Position numbers and translations under genes: made by a program
Part shown: positions 35,628 through 44,457 of the stretch, piece by piece
Numbering within the stretch: position 1 is the stretch's first letter
Layout of the letters: each line of letters opens with the position of its first letter
Source: JAUWVG01 sp964633715
GTDB taxonomy: Bacteria > Acidobacteriota > Aminicenantia > Aminicenantales > Aminicenantaceae
Length of the DNA: 64,000 bases
NCBI GenBank assembly: GCA_964633715.1
Contig: CAZWHQ010000014.1
Coordinates: 1-64,000 of the forward strand
Direction of reading: 5' to 3'
Notes under the pieces: generated by a model
Seen by the model: the letters and a program-made list of their open reading frames with translations, nothing else
Database searches by the model: none
What the model was told of the DNA's origin: nothing

Positions 35628-38237
35628 TTACTCATGCCTCAAGCTGTTCACAGGATCGGCCAGGGAGGCTTTAATGGATTGATAACTGGATGTAATCCAG
35701 GCGATGAAGAGAGTTAGTAATGCGGACAGGACAAAAAATCCGATGTGGATATTGATACGATAAGCAAATATCTGCAGCCATCTGTGCATTATAAAATAGG
35801 CAGTCGGCCACGCTATCAGATTGGCAATCAAAATCCATTTTGTCGTTTCCTTGGTGAGAAGGACAACGATCTGAGGAACGCTGGCGCCCATCACTTTCCG
35901 GACTCCGATTTCTTTGATTCTCCTCTTTGCGGAGAAAGAGGCAAGCCCGTAAAGGCCTAGGCAGCCGATAAGGATCGACATGGCCGCAAAGAATCTATAG
36001 ATTCGTCCTCTTTCCTGTTCGGTCTTGTAAGCCCTTTCAAAATCTTCATCGAAAAAGGTGAAGTCGAACGGCTGAAAGGGTGAGAATTTTTTAAAACTAT
36101 CCTCCAAATATTTGATTAATCCGGGAAGATTTTGTCCTGTGGTCTTTATCGAAAAATTTGTCGATGAGAAAAAAAACCATTCCGGGTGGTTGGGTGAGAT
36201 GAACAGTACCATGGGATCTATAGTGTGGTGAAGTGACCTGAAGTGAAAATCTTGGACAACACCGATCACGTTGCCATAATGATCGGTGACACCACTGATC
36301 TTGAACATTTTTCCCAGCGGTTCCTGCCATCCAATGGCTTTGACGGCGGCTTCATTCAGAATGTAGGCTCCGCCTTGATCGGATTGAATGTCTTTTGAAA
36401 AATTCCTTCCCTTAAGCATCTGGATATCAAATGTCTCTATAAAATCGAAATCGACATAGAGGTACCGGAACATATCTATATCTCCCTCGGCTTGGCCCTC
36501 CCATTCTCCCCCCTGATAAATGGTCTGTTCGTGGCTCGGCAAAAAATTCGAAATCGTCACGTCCTCCACATCTGGATGTTTAAGGAATTCTTGCTTAATA
36601 AGGAGCGCTTTTTCACTTGCTTTTCTGGAAATCGGCACATTTATGATTCGTTCCGTCTTGAATCCCTGGTCCATTTTCTTAATGAAATTTATCTGCCCGA
36701 AAACGATCAATGTGCAGCAGATAAAAACTGCAGATACGAAAAACTGGACCATAATAAGTATATTCCTAGAGGAAATTCTTTGTTTTGTTGTGAGGTTTTC
36801 TCGTTTTAAGACTTTTGTGGGGCTGAAGGATGAGCTAAAAAGTGCCGGATAGAATCCTGAAAAAATCCCGACTAAACTTGTCAAAAAGAAGATGACCACA
36901 AGAATGGCAATTTTGTTGAGTTGAACGAGGGAGATGTGGGAATCGGCAAGGCTGTTGAAGAGGGGAATAGCATATCTGACGAAAAGCAGGGATAGAGGCA
37001 GCGCCAACCAGGCTAAGAGTATCGATTCTCCCAAAAATTGTTTGACCAGCTCCTTTCGCTCCGCGCCGAGAACTTTTCTGATGCCCACCTCAAAACTCCG
37101 ATTCAGTGATTGGGCTGTTGCCAGATTGATAAAATTGATGCAGGCCATAAAAAGAATGATGAATCCGATTGTTGTGTAAAGATAGATGAACCGAATATTT
37201 CCATTTTCCTTAAATTCTCCTCTAAGATGGGAGTGGAGATGAATTTTCGTTATCGGCTGGAGAAAATAGGAACGGGTTTTGAAATAATCTGTTCCTTCGA
37301 TGTTGAGCAGAACAGCAGACAATTTTTTTTCGACAGTGTCCGAATTGGCTTCTTTGTTCAGAAGCAGATACGTGCAGTAATTCCCAGATGACCAGTTAAA
37401 ACGGTCATCCCGGCCGGACAGATTTCTAATGGCCAAGTGAGAAGTCAGCATATCAAAAGAGAGATGTGAATTTTCTGGGATGTCTTTGATAACACCCGTT
37501 ACAATAAATTCTAGGCTATTTTCATAAATGAGTGTTTTTCCAAGAGGATCTGTACTGCCGAAATATTTTTTCGCTGTACTCTCTGTTAAAACAAGCGAGT
37601 CGGGAGAGTTGAGGGAGCCTTCTGGGTTTCCATAGATAAAAGGAAAATCAAAGATGTCAAAAACAGCGGGATCGACCGAATAGAATCCCCGTTCGAGGAA
37701 GATTTTGTTGTTAAAGGAAAAGGAAGGCATTGAGAAAACACCAATACTCCTGAAACGGGCGACCGCCTGGATTTCTGGTAATTCTTGCTGTAATCTTTGC
37801 CCCATTAGCCAAGGCGATCCGGCATATTCATCAGTGACGGCGCGATATATACGGTCCGCTTTGTTAAAAAATTTGTCATAACTCAATTCAGTGTCCAGAT
37901 AGAGAAGGATGAAGATGCAGCAGGCCAGCCCAACGGCCAATCCAGTAATGTTGAGAAATGTGTATATTTTGTTTTTTCGAAAATTTCGGAGAGCGATCTT
38001 CATGTAGTTGTTGAACATAAAAAACCTCCAGTACAGTATAGCCAATATAAATCCCGGCAAGGATTTTATGACCTCTTTCCAGAGCCAGAAATTTGCTGAA
38101 AGCCGCCCCTTTTCAGAAAGAATAGCTAAATACAGCTCCTTAAAAGTGGACTCTATGTAGATATAATCATATTCAGGAGTTGAATATTTTAAGAACCAGT
38201 GAAGAATTTTAGGGATAAAGCGAGGATGATTTTTCAT
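35628..38237 (-). CDS. MacB/FtsX-type permease with N-terminal prefix domain
   Basis: The 869-residue protein has a divergent prefix of about 73 residues (MKNHPRFIPKILHWFLKYST, FKELYLAILSEKGRLSANFW), then the core beginning MFNNYMKIALRNFRKNKIYT with two periplasmic domains and eight helices. FtsX signatures are KEIGVRKVMGASVPQIVVLL and SYQSIKASLADPVNSLRHE. Its PadR-like regulator is 14 bp upstream. It converges with the carboxypeptidase remnant with 2 bp between stops. As with its relatives, no ATPase is adjacent. Confidence 0.93.
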   Translation of the reverse strand: MKNHPRFIPKILHWFLKYSTPEYDYIYIESTFKELYLAILSEKGRLSANFWLWKEVIKSLPGFILAILYWRFFMFNNYMKIALRNFRKNKIYTFLNITGLAVGLACCIFILLYLDTELSYDKFFNKADRIYRAVTDEYAGSPWLMGQRLQQELPEIQAVARFRSIGVFSMPSFSFNNKIFLERGFYSVDPAVFDIFDFPFIYGNPEGSLNSPDSLVLTESTAKKYFGSTDPLGKTLIYENSLEFIVTGVIKDIPENSHLSFDMLTSHLAIRNLSGRDDRFNWSSGNYCTYLLLNKEANSDTVEKKLSAVLLNIEGTDYFKTRSYFLQPITKIHLHSHLRGEFKENGNIRFIYLYTTIGFIILFMACINFINLATAQSLNRSFEVGIRKVLGAERKELVKQFLGESILLAWLALPLSLLFVRYAIPLFNSLADSHISLVQLNKIAILVVIFFLTSLVGIFSGFYPALFSSSFSPTKVLKRENLTTKQRISSRNILIMVQFFVSAVFICCTLIVFGQINFIKKMDQGFKTERIINVPISRKASEKALLIKQEFLKHPDVEDVTISNFLPSHEQTIYQGGEWEGQAEGDIDMFRYLYVDFDFIETFDIQMLKGRNFSKDIQSDQGGAYILNEAAVKAIGWQEPLGKMFKISGVTDHYGNVIGVVQDFHFRSLHHTIDPMVLFISPNHPEWFFFSSTNFSIKTTGQNLPGLIKYLEDSFKKFSPFQPFDFTFFDEDFERAYKTEQERGRIYRFFAAMSILIGCLGLYGLASFSAKRRIKEIGVRKVMGASVPQIVVLLTKETTKWILIANLIAWPTAYFIMHRWLQIFAYRINIHIGFFVLSALLTLFIAWITSSYQSIKASLADPVNSLRHE

Positions 38238-38251
38238 CTTTTTCCTGAAAC

Positions 38252-38566
38252 CTAGACGGGCTGTTCAAATCCTTTCCACATACGGGCATTTTGCCGACTC
38301 AAGTCTGACAGGGCTTTGTATCCTTTTTTTGTCAATCTGTAGTATTTGATTGGCTTCCCGCTTTGGGGAAAATCCGGTTTTTTTACAAATGAGTCAAGGT
38401 ATCCGTTGATGAGTAATCTGTTGAGTGGGGCATAAACAGTGCCTACGGAATAGTTTTTTCCCGTATAGATCTTTATCTGTTCACGGATCGGGATCAGATA
38501 GGCCTCAGATTTGAGATAATGAACGGCCAGCAGGACCTGTTCTTCTCTTCGTGTTAATCCTTCCAT
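38252..38566 (-). CDS. PadR-like winged-helix regulator
   Basis: Start ATG 38566 (MEGLTRREEQVLLAVHYLKS) lies six bases after GAGGAG; an upstream ATG at 38713 would add 49 residues unlike the family and covering the operators. The 104 residues include SYLIPIREQI-like helix 2 and the recognition helix in SVGTVYAPLNRLLINGYLDS, and a wing GKPIKYYRLTKKG. It precedes a prefix-domain permease by 14 bp. Confidence 0.9.
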   Translation of the reverse strand: MEGLTRREEQVLLAVHYLKSEAYLIPIREQIKIYTGKNYSVGTVYAPLNRLLINGYLDSFVKKPDFPQSGKPIKYYRLTKKGYKALSDLSRQNARMWKGFEQPV

Positions 38567-38586
38567 ATCTGGCTCCTCTATTGACC

Positions 38587-38646
38587 ACTTCGAATAATTC
38601 GAAGTTCCGCAAATATTGTACACTACCACTTCGAATAATTCAAAGT
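38587..38646. promoter_or_regulatory. Two tandem palindromic operators upstream of the PadR-like gene
   Basis: ACTTCGAATAATTCGAAGT at 38587-38605 is a perfect 19-bp palindrome. A second copy at 38628-38646 differs at one base. They are 41 bp apart start to start, about four helical turns, so two regulator dimers could lie on the same face of the DNA. They sit 21-80 bp upstream of the start. The remainder of the interval up to 38752 holds no other feature. Confidence 0.65.
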
Positions 38647-38752
38647 TCTTAGATATTTTTTTTATTGTATGCAGTGAGAAATCAGTATGCTGCCTTCGCA
38701 GCACGGCGGTCATTCGTCTGGAAATTATTGGGGAGAGACAGATAATGAGCTA

Positions 38753-39274
38753 TTAATTTTTGTTGGGCTCTTTTTTAAGATCGAGTTGAGCTTTGAGAGT
38801 TTCAGTCGCGGATTTTACATTCTTTTTTATACTGTTCCACTCAACATTATAGGGAGATTCGACTTGAGAGGCCAGCTTTTGAAGGCTTCCTCCTGGAAGC
38901 GAATCCCTACCAAACATAAAGAAGGAATCCATGCCCAGAGTAGGAGAAGGTGTTTGAGAAGGTTGAAATAAAAGGAACACAGCCAAGACAATAGCTGCCA
39001 CTGAGACCGAGACAACCGGTATCAGTTTGCGTGCTCCCCAGGTTTGTCTTTTTTTCTCAACGGATTGGATTGGTTGTCTGGTCTGTAAAGAAACCGGAAT
39101 CTGCTGAATGACAAGCTGGGCGTCCTCAGCGGCTCTTTTTTCTAAAGTCTTGGAAAGCTGGATGAACTCCCGGCATGAGGTACATCGATTAATGTGGGAT
39201 TGGAGAAAACCGGGAATGGCCCTGTGCGAATCAAACGCACCGGATATCAACCATTTTGAAATTGAACAGATCAT
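38753..39274 (-). CDS. Anti-sigma factor with zinc-finger-like N-terminus
   Basis: The 173-residue protein begins ICSISKWLISGAFDSHRAIP and has H-x3-C-x2-C (HINRCTSCREF, about residues 28-37), the zf-HC2 motif of zinc-binding anti-sigma factors. One membrane helix (about 84-103) follows, then a periplasmic domain (about 70 residues) of unknown fold. Its start overlaps the sigma-factor stop by four bases. Signal input is probably periplasmic. Confidence 0.82.
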   Translation of the reverse strand: MICSISKWLISGAFDSHRAIPGFLQSHINRCTSCREFIQLSKTLEKRAAEDAQLVIQQIPVSLQTRQPIQSVEKKRQTWGARKLIPVVSVSVAAIVLAVFLLFQPSQTPSPTLGMDSFFMFGRDSLPGGSLQKLASQVESPYNVEWNSIKKNVKSATETLKAQLDLKKEPNKN

Positions 39275-39882
39275 CCTCTATTCTCCCTGTAAAGCATATT
39301 TTGTCCTTCCGGACTTGGATTGACAAGATGTTGTCCGAACTCTGGATCTGACTGGAACTGTTTTCCAAGATTCAGGCGGGCCCTATGAAGAAGGAGCCGG
39401 GCTGCTGTGTAAGATTTCCTCATGATTTTGGCGATTTCTCTTAAAGACAGGTCTTCTACATAGCGGAGCCAGAGAGCTTCGTACTGGTTGGACTTGAGGT
39501 TTTTGGCCAATCTCCATATATTTTGATTTTGTGTCTCCTGGATCAGTGTCTCCGCAGGATCCACATCGATTTGGACAGGCAGTTCTTTAAAATCTCTTTT
39601 TTGTTTTAAGCGAAAGTGGCTGATGGCTTGTCTGTTAACAGCCGTGTAGAGCCATGTCGAAAATTTCCATCTGGGATTATAACGAAAAATGTTTTTATAT
39701 AGCTTGTAAAAGGTCTCCTGGATAATGTCTTCGATATCAGAGACATTCGATACTTTGGGACGCAAGAAGTGGAAAAGTTTGGAACTGTATCGTGCAATAA
39801 GCTCTTCGAAGCTGCGGCGAGAGCCAGCCTGGGCTTCCAGAGCCAGCTCCTCGTCGGTGATATGCTTCGTCGAATCGTTCAT
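39271..39882 (-). CDS. ECF-type RNA polymerase sigma factor
   Basis: The 203-residue protein has region 2 (SFEELIARYSSKLFHFLRPK, VSDIEDIIQETFYKLYKNIF, WLYTAVNRQAISHFRLKQKR) and region 4 (KSNQYEALWLRYVEDLSLRE, IAKIMRKSYTAARLLLHRAR). It is co-translated with the zinc-finger anti-sigma factor downstream and lies 23 bp after the gene at 39906. This is a second, distinct sigma/anti-sigma pair in the window. Confidence 0.92.
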   Translation of the reverse strand: MNDSTKHITDEELALEAQAGSRRSFEELIARYSSKLFHFLRPKVSNVSDIEDIIQETFYKLYKNIFRYNPRWKFSTWLYTAVNRQAISHFRLKQKRDFKELPVQIDVDPAETLIQETQNQNIWRLAKNLKSNQYEALWLRYVEDLSLREIAKIMRKSYTAARLLLHRARLNLGKQFQSDPEFGQHLVNPSPEGQNMLYRENRG

Positions 39883-39905
39883 GAGTTGAAATTATAAAAA
39901 CCTGC

Positions 39906-40799
39906 TTATTTTTTTCCCATCAGGACGTTGAGGAGTTCTTCAATAGAACCCTGTGATTCCAATGCCACGGTTGTATCTTTTGAAGTCACTTTCAATGACT
40001 TGATAATATCCCATTCGGGATCGATTTTTTCATTCATAGAGAGAAATGCTTTTAAGCCTGTTACCATGCTCTCCATGTTAGTCGCCGTTTCAGCAGAATC
40101 AGTTTGAAGAGATAAGTGCAGCTTGACGGTGCTGTTCTGTTCGCTGATCGAGAAAACGGCGGATTTGGTCTTTTTGAGAAGGACCGCTCCAAAATCCTCA
40201 TCGTCCTCATCAAGTAAATCAGAAACATTTCCAGCCGAAGCAACCAGGAATGAGTTCAGAGCTGAATCTGAGATCTGTCTCTGGAGTGGTGTCCCGATAA
40301 AGTCTTTCTCTTTGCCTGAGAATGTGTCGAGAACTGTTTCAACTCCACTGCGGTTTTCTGAAATGATCAAGAGGTTTTCCTGAGCAAAAACGCCGTATCC
40401 TTCATCATCCCAGTTATATATGATGAAATTACCATAATTGATTTCTTCAGGAGTTTCTTCTTCTTCTTCGAGCAGGCCAATCAAGTGGTTCATGTCCATG
40501 CTGCCAGAAAATGCCATTACAGGTTCTTTATTATCGTGATTCATCCCGATGATTGTAACAGCAGAAATATCGTTGAAAAAATCGATATCAGCCTTTTTTT
40601 CGATTTTCCTGATTTCTCTGCCAAAATTATTGTCTATAATCTGATTCAATTCCGTTTGTGAAAATTTTGCAATGTCGATGTGAATGAGCCATTTAGCCTC
40701 TGCGGGAATGAGTTTTGTTTGGAGTGATTCTCCTGAGATGTTGGGAGAAGAAATTGCGACCAGCAAAAAAGCCAGGAAAACAATTGAAGTTTTTCTCAT
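39906..40799 (-). CDS. DUF3352-like exported protein upstream of a sigma/anti-sigma pair
   Basis: The 297-residue protein has a signal peptide (about 1-23) and a strand-rich body starting LIPAEAKWLIHIDIAKFSQT, VTIIGMNHDNKEPVMAFSGS and ending KSLKVTSKDTTVALESQGSI. The repeated VMAFSG/LIHID pattern resembles DUF3352-like proteins. There is an acidic stretch at about residues 94-103. GGAGG precedes the start. It is the first gene of a three-gene operon whose next genes are the sigma and anti-sigma factors, so it may be part of the signal path or a target. Confidence 0.65.
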   Translation of the reverse strand: MRKTSIVFLAFLLVAISSPNISGESLQTKLIPAEAKWLIHIDIAKFSQTELNQIIDNNFGREIRKIEKKADIDFFNDISAVTIIGMNHDNKEPVMAFSGSMDMNHLIGLLEEEEETPEEINYGNFIIYNWDDEGYGVFAQENLLIISENRSGVETVLDTFSGKEKDFIGTPLQRQISDSALNSFLVASAGNVSDLLDEDDEDFGAVLLKKTKSAVFSISEQNSTVKLHLSLQTDSAETATNMESMVTGLKAFLSMNEKIDPEWDIIKSLKVTSKDTTVALESQGSIEELLNVLMGKK

Positions 40800-40938
40800 G
40801 TTGAGCCTCCTAAATGATCAGGTTGTTTCAAGAATGCTGAATCAACCGTTCACTATTTTATACGCAGGGGCAATTTAAATGTTTCGCCTTCCAGACAATA
40901 GTATTGTTTTGGAGGTTTGTATGCAAGATCCCTTTCTT

Positions 40939-43506
40939 TTATTCGAAATGGAGGGCATCCGCGGGGTTGGTTAGCGCCGCCTTGATTGATTGGTAGCTTA
41001 CGGTGACAAAGGCGATAACCAATGCCAGAACAGCGGATAGAAGAAATTCAGAGATTCCAATTTTTGTACGGTAGGCAAAGCTCTGCAGCCATCGGTTCAT
41101 GACAAAATAGGCTATTGGCCAGGCAATGATATTGGATATCAGGACCAGCTTGGTAAATTCTTTGGACAACAGTGAGACAACACTGGACACAGATGCACCC
41201 AAAATTTTCCTGATCCCGATCTCCTTTGTCCTCTGCTCAGCAGTGAACGAGGCCATACCAAACAGACCGAGACAGGCAATAAACATTCCAAGTAATGTAA
41301 AATACTTGAATACATTTCCCATCCTCTGCTCTGCACGATACAGATTATCAAGCCGTTCATCCAGGAAGGAGTATTCAAAAGGAAATCCTGGGACAATTTT
41401 TTTCCATGTATTCTCCATAAACCGTATCGTTGCGGGAACGTTGGCTGCATTGATTCTTATGCAGGCATAAAAAAACCTTCCGGGTTCCGCAACCAAAATC
41501 AATGGCTCGATTTCCGTGTGAAGAGATTTGTAGTGGAAATCCTTGATAACTCCAATTATTGGCCCTTCATTTCTCCATCTAAATCGTTTTCCTATGGGGG
41601 ATTCCATTCCCATGGCTCTGATAGCTGCTTCATTCAAGACATAAGCACGGTTATCGGTCGGGAATTCTTTTGAAAAAAACCTTCCCTGAGCCATTTCCAT
41701 TTTAAACGTATCCAAATAATCCATATCGACCCAGCTGATTTGCATCTGTATTCTGATTTCGGGATCTTTTCCCTCCCATTCTGCTCCAGAGGTGCCGCTT
41801 CCGATATTGGTGGGTAGGCTAGATGTTGCTGTCATATGAAGGATATCGGGATTCTCAAGCAGTGTTGTTTTTAGAATTTCGACGTTTTCATTCATAGCTC
41901 CTCTGATGGGCAGGACCACGATCTGCTCCTTGTCATAACCCAAGTTAATTCCTCTAATATGAGAAAGTTGTTTGTGAATGATTATGGTGCCAACGATTAA
42001 AATGATGGTCAGGGAAAATTGCATCACTACGAGCACCTTTCTGAACAAAACTCCCCGTATTCCGGATTTTAGTGTTCCTCTAATGGCTCGGATCGGATGA
42101 AAAGCTGAGAGAAAAAGAGCCGGATAGCTTCCTGAAAGTAAACCGGTAAAAACAGCAATTGCCAGAAGTCCCAATAAGAGTTTTGTATTTTCGGTGAGGC
42201 TAAGAGTTAACTCTTTTCCGGAGAGATTATTAAAAGCTGGCAGCAGCAATATAATGAGAACAATTGCAAGGAAAACAGCAAGGAGGGAGGCCAGAATGGA
42301 CTCGCCGTAAAACTGCTTAATGATGTCCCCCTTTTTGGCGCCGATGACCTTTCTCATCCCAATCTCTTTGGCCCTAATTCCCGACCTTGCCGTCGCCAGG
42401 TTCATAAAATTGATACAGGCAATAAGGAGAACAAAAAGAGCGGCCGCAGAAAAAATGTAAACATACATGATGTTGCCGTGTCCACCGATGTCAAAATTAA
42501 ATTTAGAGTGGAGATGGATGTCTGTTAGTGGTTGGAGATAGTATAAATTATGGCCAGGATCTTCTCTTTCGAGCATTGCCTTGAGTTTGTTGTTGACGTT
42601 ATCAATGGAACTTCCCCTTTGAAGTTGAACATAGGTGTAAAAAGACACATCTCCCCAAGTATTCAGATCCCGGCCGCTGGCAGTTAATAATTCAAATGGA
42701 CGGACATAGTCAAACTGCAGATGTGAATTTGTTGGGACTTCTTGAATAACTCCAGTCACCATGTAGTCACTGTCGTTATTCAAAGTGACTGTTTTACCCA
42801 TGGCATTTTCACCACCAAAATACTTCACGGCCAGTTTGTCTGTGATCACAAGAGAGCGAACGTCCTTGAAGGCTGAGGTGGCGTCACCTTGAACAAAAGG
42901 AAAATCAAACATTTCAAAAAAGGAGGTATCAGCAAGCATCCCCTTGCTTTCGTAAAAAGTTTTATCCTTGTAAGTGAAAAGCATCCGGCTGTGGGGAGTT
43001 AGCCTTGCAGTGTTAATGACTTCGGGAAATTCTGCTTTCATTCTTCCGGCCAAAATCGGAGGGGACACGGCTTCGTGAGTGGTCGCCGCCTCGAGTGGAT
43101 CGAGCAGAATCCGGTTTATTTCCTTTGCGTTTGTGTGAAACCTGTCGTAGCTTAACTCGTCCTGCACCCACATGAGCATGAGAACGCTGCATGTGATGCC
43201 TATGGCCAGGCCTGTAATATTGATGAAGGAATAGCCTTTGTGTTTCTTTAAAGTTCTTAAGGCGATTTTTAAATAACTTCTGATCATGATCAAACTCCAG
43301 TAGATCGAATTTTTAAAAAACGAGGGAATCGATATCCCTATCTGCCACCAATACCAGAAAGTTGCCTGGAGAGGGGAACTTTTTTTTGCTCTTCTGTGGT
43401 ATTCTTCCTCGAAGTCACCGATAAGGGATGTTTTCTCAAATGTATTGGCCAATTTTTTGAGCATCCACTCAGCAAATTTTGGTGGAATGGATTTTTTTCC
43501 TGTCAT
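40939..43506 (-). CDS. MacB/FtsX-type permease with N-terminal prefix domain
   Basis: The 855-residue protein has the prefix domain IPPKFAEWMLKKLANTFEKT, LIGDFEEEYHRRAKKSSPLQ (residues about 6-48), then the core from MIRSYLKIALRTLKKHKGYS with two periplasmic domains and eight helices. Landmarks are IGMRKVIGAKKGDIIKQFYG after helix 2 and TKEIGIRKILGASVSSVVSL near the end. The PadR-like gene is 7 bp upstream. It is the best prefix-domain example in the window. Substrate and ATPase are unknown. Confidence 0.94.
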   Translation of the reverse strand: MTGKKSIPPKFAEWMLKKLANTFEKTSLIGDFEEEYHRRAKKSSPLQATFWYWWQIGISIPSFFKNSIYWSLIMIRSYLKIALRTLKKHKGYSFINITGLAIGITCSVLMLMWVQDELSYDRFHTNAKEINRILLDPLEAATTHEAVSPPILAGRMKAEFPEVINTARLTPHSRMLFTYKDKTFYESKGMLADTSFFEMFDFPFVQGDATSAFKDVRSLVITDKLAVKYFGGENAMGKTVTLNNDSDYMVTGVIQEVPTNSHLQFDYVRPFELLTASGRDLNTWGDVSFYTYVQLQRGSSIDNVNNKLKAMLEREDPGHNLYYLQPLTDIHLHSKFNFDIGGHGNIMYVYIFSAAALFVLLIACINFMNLATARSGIRAKEIGMRKVIGAKKGDIIKQFYGESILASLLAVFLAIVLIILLLPAFNNLSGKELTLSLTENTKLLLGLLAIAVFTGLLSGSYPALFLSAFHPIRAIRGTLKSGIRGVLFRKVLVVMQFSLTIILIVGTIIIHKQLSHIRGINLGYDKEQIVVLPIRGAMNENVEILKTTLLENPDILHMTATSSLPTNIGSGTSGAEWEGKDPEIRIQMQISWVDMDYLDTFKMEMAQGRFFSKEFPTDNRAYVLNEAAIRAMGMESPIGKRFRWRNEGPIIGVIKDFHYKSLHTEIEPLILVAEPGRFFYACIRINAANVPATIRFMENTWKKIVPGFPFEYSFLDERLDNLYRAEQRMGNVFKYFTLLGMFIACLGLFGMASFTAEQRTKEIGIRKILGASVSSVVSLLSKEFTKLVLISNIIAWPIAYFVMNRWLQSFAYRTKIGISEFLLSAVLALVIAFVTVSYQSIKAALTNPADALHFE

Positions 43507-43513
43507 TAGGTTC

Positions 43514-43837
43514 TTAATTTTCGAAGGCTAATTTTGGAGCTTTTTCCCAAATTGATTTCTGAAACGTGTAGGCCGACTGGAGTGATTTGACTCCTTGAGC
43601 GGTAAGCTGGTAATAAATTTTCCTCCGTCCACCGCGCTCGTGTGTGGGATCTCCTGCCGTTTTTGTCACCAAGTCTTTTTTAAAAAGCTGGTCCAGATAG
43701 CTGTAAAGCGTACCGTAGGATATCTCCCGGTTGGTCATTTCAGAGATTTCCACCTTAATTGTGACACCGTACGCATCATCTCCCAGCCTGAGGATGGCCA
43801 GAAGATGAATCGTTTCATACAGGGTTAAATCTTTCAT
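43514..43837 (-). CDS. PadR-like winged-helix regulator
   Basis: Start ATG 43837 (MKDLTLYETIHLLAILRLGD) follows GGAGAAG; longer frames back to 43924 overlap the operator and do not resemble the family. The 107 residues show ISYGTLYSYLDQLFKKDLVT as recognition helix and GGRRKIYYQLTAQGVKSLQ as wing. It is followed by a prefix-domain permease. The family usually represses its own operon. Confidence 0.92.
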   Translation of the reverse strand: MKDLTLYETIHLLAILRLGDDAYGVTIKVEISEMTNREISYGTLYSYLDQLFKKDLVTKTAGDPTHERGGRRKIYYQLTAQGVKSLQSAYTFQKSIWEKAPKLAFEN

Positions 43838-43857
43838 TTTCTTCTCCATTGTATATA

Positions 43858-43876
43858 TATACGGAAATTCCGTATA
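43858..43876. promoter_or_regulatory. 19-bp palindrome upstream of the PadR-like/permease cassette
   Basis: TATACGGAAATTCCGTATA is perfect around one central A and lies 21-39 bp upstream of the PadR-like start. It is unlike the palindromes before the other PadR-like genes, suggesting each regulator has its own recognition sequence. Confidence 0.6.
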
Positions 43877-44002
43877 AAAAGTTGCTAAAAAAATTGAATT
43901 TCTTTGAAAAAACTTCTTGATCATGACGTAGCGTTATGTTGTAAACTGCTTATGTTTTTAAAATGGTTAGCGAAAAGTTCTGACATAAAGGAGATAACTC
44001 AC

Positions 44003-44359
44003 ATGGAAAAGTATTACACAAAGGAACAGCTTAAAAAACTAAAATTGCGGAAAGAGACGCTGGGGGAAAAAACAATTCGTCATGCTGAAAAAGAATGGAT
44101 GGAACTCTTCGAAAAGTACAAAACAGAAATGGAAAAGGGAACCGATCCCACATCCGAGCCGGTTGAGAAACTGGCTCTCCGTTCCCGGGAATTGATCGCG
44201 GTCTTCACAGGAGGCGATTTGGGCATCGAAAAATCACTCGGAGACATGTATCAAAAGGAGGGCGGTCCATCTGTTTTGGCGCAGCATGGTGTCCAGCTCG
44301 ATCAAGCTGTGTGGGATTACATGGGAAAAGCTATGGCAGCGCTGAAAAAGTCTGGATAG
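44003..44359 (+). CDS. Stand-alone TipAS (antibiotic-recognition) domain protein
   Basis: Start ATG 44003 (MEKYYTKEQLKKLKLRKETL) follows AAGGAG; the frame runs back to 43904 without homology. The 118 residues match the TipAS domain: the helical core EKEWMELFEKYKTEMEKGTD, PTSEPVEKLALRSRELIAVF and TGGDLGIEKSLGDMYQKEG. In TipA this domain binds thiopeptide antibiotics covalently and is fused to a MerR helix-turn-helix; here there is no DNA-binding part. It may be a drug-sequestering protein or part of another regulator's input. Convergence is not involved; it points away from the PadR-like gene. Confidence 0.85.
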   Translation: MEKYYTKEQLKKLKLRKETLGEKTIRHAEKEWMELFEKYKTEMEKGTDPTSEPVEKLALRSRELIAVFTGGDLGIEKSLGDMYQKEGGPSVLAQHGVQLDQAVWDYMGKAMAALKKSG

Positions 44360-44457
44360 GGGATAAGGAGAATCTGAAGAAATCCTTGTCTTTATGATGT
44401 GTTTTTCTTATAGTTTTGAAATTAGACGGTGACAATTTTGTATTTAAAGAGGATGAA

